Assembly (NCBI GenBank): GCA_026710435.1
Contig: JAPOQZ010000253.1
Coordinates: 1 to 52,653, forward strand
Direction of reading: 5' to 3'
Length of the DNA stretch: 52,653 nucleotides
Source of the DNA: a bacterium
GTDB taxonomy: Bacteria; Actinomycetota; Acidimicrobiia; Spongiisociales; Spongiisociaceae
Both the position numbers and the translations under genes were made by a program. Numbering within the stretch: position 1 is the stretch's first letter; each line of letters starts with the position of its first letter. The notes beneath the pieces were generated by a model. The model saw nothing but the letters and a program-made list of their open reading frames with translations, was not told the origin of the DNA and searched no databases. Below, one piece after another: positions 42,810 to 50,565 of this stretch.

Positions 42810-45199
42810 ACCCCTCCACTCCCCCCACTCACGTAGGTCGGCGTTACCCGGGACGTACCAACCGGACCCTGGTGGCCGGCCGGGGAAAGTACGTGGACGA
42901 CATAAGGCCCGGTGGCGATGTGAGCTACATGGCCGTCCTCCGGAGCCCGCACGCCCACGCCGCTATCCGATCCATCGACACGTCACGGGCGGAGGCGCTT
43001 CCCGGGGTGCTGGCAGTGGTCACGGGATCGGAGATCGCGGAGCGAACCAATCCCATACCCCAGGGATGGGACACGGCGGCGGTAGGAGCCCAGCAGGTCC
43101 GGTGGTTCGCGCTGTGTGTCGACCGGGCCCGCTATGTGGGGGAGGCAGTGGCCGCGGTGGTGGCCGAGACGAAACACATCGCCAACCTGGCAATGGGTCA
43201 CATCGACGTCGACTACGAGCCCCTTCGGGCCGCCACCGACGTGCGAACCGCTCTCGAGCCGGGCGCTCCGCTCGTCGAGCCCTCCTGGGGAACCAACGTT
43301 CTGGTGCGGCGTGACCTGAAGGTTGGTGATGCCGAGGGTGCGCTCGCCGGAGCGCACGGCGTAGTTGAAACCGAGATCGTGAGCCATCGTGGAACCGGTG
43401 TTCCGATCGAACCGCGCGGCCTGCTGGCGTCCTTCGACCGCAAGCGAGAGATCCTCACTCTGTGGGACTCCACCCAGAATCCTCACCCGCTTCGTGTGTA
43501 TCTCTCCCAGACCCTGGGGGTTCCGGAATCCCGCATCCGGGTCATCCAACCCCAGGTGGGTGGGGCTTTCGGGCTGAAGCAGCCCACCTTCCAGGAGGAA
43601 CCACTCATCGCCTACCTGGCTCTCAAGCTCCGCCGCTCGATCAAGTGGATCGAGTCACGGGACGAGAACCTCTCGTCCATCGGCCACGCCCGTGAGATGA
43701 CGGCCCGGGTCAGGGCCGGATACGACGATCGGGGAGTCGTGACCGGCATCGACGTGAGGATCGTCGCCGACGTGGGTGCCCCCACCAGCCTGGTCGGGTG
43801 GGGTATGACCTTCGCGGCAAGCGGCCTGATCCCCGGCCCCTACCGGATTCCGAACACCCGGGTGAGGCTGACCACGGTGGTTACCAACAAGACACCGTGG
43901 AACTCCTACCGGGGGTTCGGCAAGGATGTCGCCAACCTCTGGCTGGAGAGGGTGATGGACGAGGTGGCGCGGGAGACCGGCCTCGACCGGGGCGAGGTGC
44001 GGATGCGCAACTTCCTGCGGTCGGAGGAGTTCCCGTTCGCGCGGGAGGGTGGCGGGATCATCGGCAGCGGTGACTACCACGCCACCCTCGGCGAGGCGAT
44101 GGACCTCGTCGGCTACGCCGGCTTCGAGGAACGTCGCAGGGCCGAGCGGGGGAGGGGAAGGCATGTGGGGGTGGGAATCGGCTACGAACTCACACCCGAG
44201 GGATGCGCCATGCCGGGATCGGTGATGATATCCGCCTACGACGGCGCCACCGTACGAGTCGGGCCTACCGGCGAGGTGACCGTCCTCAGCGGGGTCACCT
44301 CTCCGGGCAACGGCAACGAGACGGCCCTTGCTCAGATCGCCGCGGACGGGCTCGGCTGCCGGTTCGAGGACGTGCGGGTGGTGCAGGGGGATACGGTTGT
44401 CTGCCCGTGGGGTCTCGGGAATTACAGCTCGCGCGGGGTGATCATCGGCGGCTCGGCGGTCGGCAAGGCGGCCGCCGAGTTGCGTGCCCGGCTGATGCAG
44501 GTGGCCGCCAACATGCTCGAGGTCTCACCGGAGGACCTGGAAGCAGGGGAAGGCCGTATCGGCGTCGTCGGAGCGTCCCAGCGGTCGGTCCTGATCTCGG
44601 AGGTCGCCGACGAGATGTACAGGCGTCCGTACGGGCCCGCCACCGAGAACGTCGAGCCCGGCCTGGAGGTGACCCGTTACTACCGCGCGGAGAACGTCTA
44701 CCACCAGCCGGCCACCCAGGGAAGGTTCAACGCCTACCCGACGTGGCCCAGCGCGGCCGCTGCCTGCGTGGTGGCCGTGGACCCGGAGACCGGCATGATC
44801 GAAGTGCTCGACTACTACCTGGTCGAGGACGCGGGAACCATCGTGAACCCGCTTCTGGTCGACGCCAACCTGCACGGAGCCACCGCGCAGGCTCTGGGGG
44901 GCGCCCTCTACGAGGAGATCAGCTACGACGAGTCGGGCCAGATCCAGACCGCCACCCTCATGGACTACACGATCCCCACCGCGGCGGAGATGCCCAGGGT
45001 CAACGTCGCCCACAAGGTCTTCCCTTCGCCGTTCACGCCCCTCGGAACCAAGGGCGCTGGCGAGTCCGGGATGGGATGCGCGCTGGGCGCCCTGGTCAGC
45101 GCCGTCGAGGACGCTCTCCGCGACTACGACGTCCGCATCAACGAGATCCCGATGACGCCCTCGAGGGTATGGCAAGCCATCCGCCACGCCTTGGCGTAA
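42806..45199 (+). CDS. Orphan Mo-hydroxylase large subunit, tandem paralogue
   Basis: A 797-aa subunit starting at a GTG that overlaps the preceding stop (GTGA), so the two are translated together. It has VGGAFGLKQP, NSYRGFGKD and a C-terminal GAGESG with the catalytic glutamate. A tandem duplicate of the gene before it, though clearly diverged. Two coupled large subunits without partner genes is unusual; they may form a heteromer with each other or draw on shared small subunits encoded at 7125-8475. Confidence 0.9.
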   Translation: MNPSTPPTHVGRRYPGRTNRTLVAGRGKYVDDIRPGGDVSYMAVLRSPHAHAAIRSIDTSRAEALPGVLAVVTGSEIAERTNPIPQGWDTAAVGAQQVRWFALCVDRARYVGEAVAAVVAETKHIANLAMGHIDVDYEPLRAATDVRTALEPGAPLVEPSWGTNVLVRRDLKVGDAEGALAGAHGVVETEIVSHRGTGVPIEPRGLLASFDRKREILTLWDSTQNPHPLRVYLSQTLGVPESRIRVIQPQVGGAFGLKQPTFQEEPLIAYLALKLRRSIKWIESRDENLSSIGHAREMTARVRAGYDDRGVVTGIDVRIVADVGAPTSLVGWGMTFAASGLIPGPYRIPNTRVRLTTVVTNKTPWNSYRGFGKDVANLWLERVMDEVARETGLDRGEVRMRNFLRSEEFPFAREGGGIIGSGDYHATLGEAMDLVGYAGFEERRRAERGRGRHVGVGIGYELTPEGCAMPGSVMISAYDGATVRVGPTGEVTVLSGVTSPGNGNETALAQIAADGLGCRFEDVRVVQGDTVVCPWGLGNYSSRGVIIGGSAVGKAAAELRARLMQVAANMLEVSPEDLEAGEGRIGVVGASQRSVLISEVADEMYRRPYGPATENVEPGLEVTRYYRAENVYHQPATQGRFNAYPTWPSAAAACVVAVDPETGMIEVLDYYLVEDAGTIVNPLLVDANLHGATAQALGGALYEEISYDESGQIQTATLMDYTIPTAAEMPRVNVAHKVFPSPFTPLGTKGAGESGMGCALGALVSAVEDALRDYDVRINEIPMTPSRVWQAIRHALA

Positions 45200-45310
45200 G
45201 TGCCCTGATTCCCCGACTGACTCCTTAACCAATACCAGACCCGGGGTCCCGGGGTCCCGAGAACGCGAAAAACGCCGGGCGGGTCGCCTCCGACGGGAAC
45301 CCACCCCCGG

Positions 45311-45524
45311 CCGCCGCCTCCTCGGCGCCGAAACGCGTCCCGCCATCCCCCTACCGGGGTCCTACGGTCGGTTGATCCCAGCCCGGCCCGGTCGGTACCC
45401 AAAACGGACCGCTTGGTGCTTTGCGGTTACCCACCATTATGCGACGGGCCTATGACAGAACCTTCTCTCCTGTCATAACACCGGCACTTCCACAACGTAA
45501 CCTCAACAAAGATTCGGGACACAA
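45311..45524 (+). repeat. Second repeat family, copy 1
   Basis: Shares several blocks with the reverse complement of 52443-52653: the CCTCCTCGGCG and CGCGTCCCGCC blocks, GGTCGGTACC, GCTTTGCGGTTACC, and the terminal AGATTCGGGACAC. Overall around 65-75% identical by eye. Not obviously coding. Confidence 0.65.
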
Positions 45525-45653
45525 GCTCCCTATTCCTCCGCCACAGACGACCGCAAGATGCCGGACACTTGACCGGCAGGGTCCGGCGGCACGAGAACGC
45601 GAGAGACGCCGCGCCTGATTGCACCGCAGGGCACTCCCCCGACCACCACCTCC

Positions 45654-45758
45654 TAGGAGGGTGCTGAACAATGACGATTGCTCGGGCCTGCCACCCGCCG
45701 ACCCAGGCATTTTGTCGGCGATTGGCAGGCCGCTGGAGGATTGCTCAGTACCCTCCTA
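45654..45758 (+). repeat. Palindromic MITE-like element, copy 3
   Basis: The best-preserved copy together with copy 4: 105 bp, ends TAGGAGGGTGCTGA and CAGTACCCTCCTA, framed by CCTAGG on both sides. Inner arms GGGCCTGCC and GGCAGGCC. Confidence 0.88.
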
Positions 45759-45810
45759 GGTTCCCCGGGCGCGTCCCACCTTCCACCGGAGGTGGTTTGG
45801 CTGACGCGAG

Positions 45811-45899
45811 AATGATCCCAGCCCGGGTCTCGCCGGTACCGCGCAAGGACCGCTGGTGCTCGCGGCGGCCCACCAGTATGCGGCCGGAGTGTGACACGG
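45811..45899 (+). repeat. Second repeat family, copy 2 (partial)
   Basis: Matches the middle of copy 1: ATGATCCCAGCCCGG, then CCGGTACC, AAGGACCGCTGGTGCT, CCCACCAGTATGCG and GTGACAC, with small gaps. Confidence 0.55.
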
Positions 45900-46139
45900 A
45901 CGACCCCCCTCGCGCCGCTACGGTCCGGCTTCCGGGGACCTACGGACCACCCGAGCATGGCGCTCCCGGAACTAGCTGGTCCTGGAACAGCTTCAAGCGG
46001 GCGCCCTGGGCCACCCGGAGGGTGTCCGGCACCGACGCGGCCGGTTCGATGGATGGAGGACGGGCTGGTACCGGGGATTGTATGCTGCTGTGCGAACCCT
46101 GTCTACGGGGTCCATCAGCACCCTCCCGGGAGAGAATCG

Positions 46140-47507
46140 ATGCTGCACAGAGATCTGCGCGGGTTCCTGAGCTACCTGTCCGACCGGGGCGAACTGGCCC
46201 ACCTTCCCGGTCCGGTCGACCCCCTGTACGAGATAGCCGCCTACATCCGCAAGAGTTCCGACCTGCTCGGGCCGGCATTCCTGTTCGACGAAGCCAAGGG
46301 AAGCGACATGAGGGTGGCGGCCGGGGTGTTCTGCTCGCCCTCCAAGGCCGTACACGCTCTGCGCGCTTCAGGACCGAGCGAGGCGCTCGAAGTGTTCATC
46401 AACGGTCTCGAGAACCCGATCCCTCCGGTGCTGGTGGACGACGGACCGTGCCAGGAGATCGTCGTCACCGGCGACGACATCGACCTGACCTCTCTCCCGA
46501 TCCCCACATACTCCAAGCAGGATCCCGGCCCCTTCATCACGGTCGGGGTCGAGATAGCCAGAGACCCGATAAGCGGGGACCGGAACGCGGGTATCTACCG
46601 GATGCAACTTTACGGACCCACGGAAATGGGCATAGCCGTCAGCCCATACTCGGATTTCGACGCGATCCGGGTCCACGCCGAGGAGCTCGGGCAGCGCCTG
46701 GAGGTGGCGGTCGCTATCGGTGTTGACCCCGTCATCCAGCTGGCGACCCAGGCTCGGGTGCCCTTCGGTGTGGACGAGCTCGCCATTGCGGGCGGGCTGC
46801 ACGGATCACCCGTCGAACTGGTCAAGTGCCGGACGATCGATCTGGAGGTGCCGGCCACGTCCGAGTTGGTCATCGAGGGATACCTAGAACCTCACGTACG
46901 CCGTGAGGAGGGACCGTTCGGGGAGATGACCGGATACGTAGGACCCGGGGGGCCGGAGCCGGTGTTCACCTGCACCGCGATCACCTCCCGCACCGACCCT
47001 ATCTACCAGGCCGGTCTGACCGGCATCCCGGTGACCGAGAACCATGTAATGAAGCTGCTACCGATGGAGGCCAACCTGCTCACCGCCATGCGGCAGGTGT
47101 ACCCGGACATCACCGGCGTCCATTACGCACCGGAGGGGGGCGCCGAATTCCTCGCGGTCATCAGCATGAAGCAGCGGTATGTCAACCAGGCGAAGAACGT
47201 GTTGCTGACCGCCCTCGGGAGCGTCGCCCACCCGAAGGTGGTGATCGTGGTGGACGACGACATCGACATCTACGACACGGCGAAGGTCTGGTGGGCGGTC
47301 CTGACCCGGTCCCAGCCGGCCGAGGATGTGATCATCATCCCGCGGGCGGCGGGTGGCCAGTTGGATCCGTCCGCCCCCAGCAAGTTCGGTTCGTCGCTGA
47401 TGGGGATCGACGCCACCATCCCCTACGGCGCCGATTTCGCGGAGGTCGTGGAGATTCCGGGGGTCGACGACGTGCCGGACTGGTCGCAGTGGCTCGGAAT
47501 GCGGTGA
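46140..47507 (+). CDS. UbiD-family decarboxylase
   Basis: A 455-aa UbiD protein from the ATG after GGGAGAGAATCG. N149 and R154 (NAGIYR), metal ligand E226 (PVELV) and the catalytic pair E257/E262 (EGPFGE) are present; the usual metal-binding His in the segment after R154 is not obvious by hand alignment (an SPYSD stretch occupies that place). It decarboxylates an unidentified acid with prenyl-FMN. Closest in plan to the UbiD at 33422. Followed by an ABC ATPase gene after 150 bases. Confidence 0.9.
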   Translation: MLHRDLRGFLSYLSDRGELAHLPGPVDPLYEIAAYIRKSSDLLGPAFLFDEAKGSDMRVAAGVFCSPSKAVHALRASGPSEALEVFINGLENPIPPVLVDDGPCQEIVVTGDDIDLTSLPIPTYSKQDPGPFITVGVEIARDPISGDRNAGIYRMQLYGPTEMGIAVSPYSDFDAIRVHAEELGQRLEVAVAIGVDPVIQLATQARVPFGVDELAIAGGLHGSPVELVKCRTIDLEVPATSELVIEGYLEPHVRREEGPFGEMTGYVGPGGPEPVFTCTAITSRTDPIYQAGLTGIPVTENHVMKLLPMEANLLTAMRQVYPDITGVHYAPEGGAEFLAVISMKQRYVNQAKNVLLTALGSVAHPKVVIVVDDDIDIYDTAKVWWAVLTRSQPAEDVIIIPRAAGGQLDPSAPSKFGSSLMGIDATIPYGADFAEVVEIPGVDDVPDWSQWLGMR

Positions 47508-47658
47508 ACGACCCGCATGCGCATCGTCGTGGAATGGAGCGCCCGGCCGCGCGGGCTAGCTTTACATTTGACGTGAGTTCGTTACGAGTCCCGACTTGTC
47601 GCGATCCGGGGAGGCAGGGCAGCAGGATGAGAACCCGAGACGTCCGGAGAGTGGAGTG

Positions 47659-48438
47659 ATGGTCACCGGCAATGGCAACGCGCACGCGATAGACGTGCGG
47701 GACGTGACCAAGAGCTTCGGCGCCGACGCCGACGCGGTAGTGGCGGTGAAGGACATCTCCTTCTCGGTCGGGAACAACGAGTTCGTCTCGATCGTCGGTC
47801 CGTCGGGTTGCGGTAAGTCGACCATGCTCCGGCTCATAGCCGATCTGCTGCCGCCGTCCTCCGGCTCGATCAGCGTGGCCGGCCAGACCGCCCGGGAGGC
47901 GAGGCTGGCCCGGGCTATCGGCGTCGTCTTCCAGAATCCCGTCCTGTACGCGTGGCGATCGGTGAGGCGCAACGTCGAGCTCCCCCTGGAGGTGATGGGG
48001 GTCGGCCGCAACGAGCGCCGCCGGCGTTCAGGAGAGATGCTGGAGCTGGTGGCGCTCCAGGACTTCGCCCGCAAGAATCCCTGGCAGCTCTCCGGAGGTA
48101 TGCAGCAGCGGGTTTCGATCGCCCGTGCGCTTTCCTTCAACCCCGACATCCTCCTGATGGACGAACCCTTCGGCGCCCTCGACGAGATCACGAGGGAACG
48201 CATGAACGCCGAACTGCAGCGGATCTGGGAGACCACCCACACCACCATCCTGTTCATCACCCACTCCATACCCGAAGCCGTGTTCCTCTCAAACCGGGTG
48301 CTCGTCATGAGCCCCCGGCCCGGCCGGATAGTCCTCGACCGGCGGATCGACCTCCCACATCCGAGGAATGAGCTGACCCGGGAGGACGACCGGTTCTTTC
48401 ACCTCATCAACGAGATCAGAGCCGGGCTCCGGGAGTAG
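47659..48438 (+). CDS. ABC transporter ATPase, NitT/TauT/ThiZ type
   Basis: A 259-aa ATPase with Walker A GPSGCGKST, Q-loop VFQNP, signature LSGGMQQR, Walker B LLMDEPFGALD and the switch histidine in FITHS. It is the SsuB/TauB/ThiZ class, the class needed by the permeases at 21531-23184, whose operon has no ATPase. No permease or binding protein gene is next to it. The ATG lies after GTGGAGTG. The most economical reading is that this is the missing subunit of that importer, about 24 kb away. Confidence 0.92.
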   Translation: MVTGNGNAHAIDVRDVTKSFGADADAVVAVKDISFSVGNNEFVSIVGPSGCGKSTMLRLIADLLPPSSGSISVAGQTAREARLARAIGVVFQNPVLYAWRSVRRNVELPLEVMGVGRNERRRRSGEMLELVALQDFARKNPWQLSGGMQQRVSIARALSFNPDILLMDEPFGALDEITRERMNAELQRIWETTHTTILFITHSIPEAVFLSNRVLVMSPRPGRIVLDRRIDLPHPRNELTREDDRFFHLINEIRAGLRE

Positions 48439-48473
48439 CCGGGCAAGAGTTGGCGCGGGTCGGACCCCGGCCG

Positions 48474-48947
48474 TCAGGCCTCCCGCATCGCTGCGACGGT
48501 GCGCTCCCAGCGGGACACGACGTCGTCCCTGCGGGGAAGCTCGAAGCGGATACCGGACGTGAGGGTGGCGTAGCCGACCGCGTCGCTGAGCGCCTTCGTC
48601 ACGCGGCAGGCGAAGTAGTCGAGCGACTTCGAGCCGACCCGAAGATCGGCTGTCCCGGTGACCTCGAGTTCTATGTAGTGGCTGGCCCCGCCGTGCACCA
48701 GCGCCAGGGTTCCCTTCGACGTACGGCGCAGGTTGTTGCCGGTGGTCGTGCCCTTCCACAGGGCGATCCTCACCTCGCCGGGACGGGTGGCCAGCAACTC
48801 GCCGGCGCTCAGCATGGCGAGATGGGGCCATCCGCTGTCGCTGACCGTCAGGAGCAGGATCGTTTCGCCGACCTTGCTGTCGAGGTCCTTCCCGTCCAGC
48901 AGGTTCAGCAACTCGGGGCTTAGTTCGGAGCCTTCAATCCGTGACAT
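48474..48947 (-). CDS. Split-barrel flavin-binding protein (PNPOx-like)
   Basis: A 157-aa protein of the pyridoxamine 5'-phosphate oxidase-like split-barrel fold: VGETILLLTVSDSGWPHLAMLSAGELLA, the WKGTTTGNNLRR segment and a terminal RWERTVAAM helix. These proteins bind FMN or F420 and catalyse redox reactions or store flavin. Follows the IPP isomerase gene on the minus strand (24-base gap), so the two are likely co-transcribed. Confidence 0.7.
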   Translation of the reverse strand: MSRIEGSELSPELLNLLDGKDLDSKVGETILLLTVSDSGWPHLAMLSAGELLATRPGEVRIALWKGTTTGNNLRRTSKGTLALVHGGASHYIELEVTGTADLRVGSKSLDYFACRVTKALSDAVGYATLTSGIRFELPRRDDVVSRWERTVAAMREA

Positions 48948-48971
48948 CTCGCCTCCTTGGTCTCATCACGA

Positions 48972-50066
48972 TCATCGTGTTTCCGGTGCGGCCCTGTGCC
49001 GGGCGGCCACCCATTCGGCGGCCGTTCCGACCAGGACCGGTTGCAGCGCCCGCAGGCCCCCGACGTCGGTCACGCCGGTCAACACCATCGCCACCCTGAG
49101 CTCCTCGAGCACGAGCCGACCCTCGGCGACGACCGCCTCGGGACCGTCGAGGGCCGCCCTGATGAACGGTCCGCCCATCCCGACCAGCGTCGCCCCCAGC
49201 GCGAGCGCCTTGGCGGCGTGGAGACCGTTGCGCACCCCCCCGGTGGCGATCAGCGGCAGTCCCGCCGGGCCAGCTTCGAGAACCGAAAGCACCGTTGGGA
49301 CTCCCCAGTCGGCGAACGTCCTCCCGATCCTCACCCCGGTCGGGTCGTCCATCGCCCGTGCCCGCATGGCCTCGATCCGGGCGAAGCTGGTACCGCCGGC
49401 GCCTCCCACATCGAGGGCTGCCACCCCGAGTTGTGCCAGCTTGCCGGCCGTTTCCCCGGCCATGCCGGCCCCCGTCTCCTTGGCGATGACAGGAACCGGT
49501 GACCATCGCACGGCACTGGCAATTCCGCCCGGCAACCCTTCCATTCCCCGGTCGCCCTCGGGCTGGATTAGTTCCTCGACGGCGTTGAGATGGACGGCTA
49601 ACGCGTCCGCTTCGATCATCGACACTGCGTGTTCCAGTTCGGCGCGTCCCAGCGGTGATTGGTCCTTCTGCTTGACGAGTTGGCTCATCCCGATGTTGCC
49701 GATGAGGAAGGAATCCGGTGCATGGTCGCGCACCACCGAGTAGGTACTAACCAGCTTCGGGTCCACCAGCGCGGCCCGCTGGCTCCCCGTGCCGATCGCC
49801 AGGCCGAGTTCGGTCGCGGCCAGCGCCAGGTTGCGGTTGACCTCGAGCGCCTGGGCATGCCCTCCGGTCATCCCGCTGATCACCAGAGGGGTGGGTAGCG
49901 TTCGACCGAGGAACTCGACCGAGAGGTCCACCTCGGCCGGGCCGATGTCGGGTACCGACTCGGGTACCAGGTGGACATCCTCCCACAGTGGGGACCGGGA
50001 GTTCTGAGAACCTTCCGAGAGCGCCAGTTCCAGGTGTTCGCGCTTGCGGTTCTCGATGATGCTCAC
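48972..50066 (-). CDS. fni: Type 2 isopentenyl-diphosphate delta-isomerase
   Basis: A 364-aa FMN- and NADPH-dependent enzyme that interconverts IPP and DMAPP. Marks: NRKREHLELAL at the N-terminus, SGMTGGH, GIGTGSQRAAL, QPEGDRGMEGLPG, KETGAGM and ATGGVRNG. The usual HLNPLQE is HLNAVEE here, so the conserved glutamine is glutamate (E164). GTG start with GGAGAG upstream. DMAPP made here could supply the dimethylallyl group used by UbiX for prenyl-FMN, as well as general isoprenoids. It lies between two UbiD genes. Confidence 0.9.
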   Translation of the reverse strand: MSIIENRKREHLELALSEGSQNSRSPLWEDVHLVPESVPDIGPAEVDLSVEFLGRTLPTPLVISGMTGGHAQALEVNRNLALAATELGLAIGTGSQRAALVDPKLVSTYSVVRDHAPDSFLIGNIGMSQLVKQKDQSPLGRAELEHAVSMIEADALAVHLNAVEELIQPEGDRGMEGLPGGIASAVRWSPVPVIAKETGAGMAGETAGKLAQLGVAALDVGGAGGTSFARIEAMRARAMDDPTGVRIGRTFADWGVPTVLSVLEAGPAGLPLIATGGVRNGLHAAKALALGATLVGMGGPFIRAALDGPEAVVAEGRLVLEELRVAMVLTGVTDVGGLRALQPVLVGTAAEWVAARHRAAPETR

Positions 50067-50565
50067 TTGTTTCTCTCCGGATGCCGGTCAGATGCATCAG
50101 CATGCCCGCGCCCTGATGATCGGTGACCATCTTACGGCCGCTCGGCAGGTTCGCCCGTCTTGCCTGCCGGCCCCGGAGGCTCGAACCTCCCCGGGTGGGT
50201 CAATGCCCGATGCACTAGGAGGGTGCTGAGCAATCCACCAGCGGCCTGCCAACCGCCGGCAAAATGCCTGGGCCGGCGGGCGGCAGGCCCGAGCAATCGT
50301 CATTGTTCAGCACCCTCCTAGCCTTGACTCTTCATGTTTCCAGACACACCTGCGGCAACAGGCCACATCAACCACATGATCGTGACTGGGCCTGGCCTCA
50401 CCCGACGGGTGAAGGTCCCGCCGGGCCGAGACGGGATTGTGGGAATGGCCGTAGTCCCTGGTCAGAAGCCTATATCCTGCACTCTGATCGCCTAGTGCAA
50501 ACCCCCGCATGAAAAATCGGGGCTAACATCGCCCGGACGAGCCGGTGTGACGGAGGGAGTCTTGA
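50067..50565. other. Divergent intergenic region with repeat copy
   Basis: About 500 bases between the isomerase and a UbiD gene. Holds palindromic element copy 4 (50216-50320) and, just before it, a GGAGG/CCTCC hairpin with a tRNA-like T-arm look (about 50170-50200) that does not extend to a full tRNA. A small CCCCG/CGGGG hairpin lies near 50503-50524. No gene seen. Confidence 0.45.
50216..50320 (-). repeat. Palindromic MITE-like element, copy 4
   Basis: Reverse orientation; 105 bp. The 19-base terminal arms (TAGGAGGGTGCTGAGCAAT and the complement of the other end) differ at a single position. Inner arms GGCCTGCC and GGCAGGCC. Confidence 0.88.

Larger units (their letters stand above)
45200..46139. 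other. 940-bp repeat-rich intergenic region
   Basis: No convincing gene. It contains two copies of a longer repeat (45311-45524 and 45811-45899) around one copy of the palindromic element (45654-45758). The region before the UbiD gene ends in a GGGAGAG ribosome binding site. Confidence 0.6.

Noticed and set aside
50165..50215. tRNA-like T-arm (GGAGGTTCGAGCCTCC on the minus strand)
   Set aside because: The loop has 6 rather than 7 bases, and no anticodon arm, D arm or matching acceptor strand is found on either side; the upstream side is taken by a repeat element.
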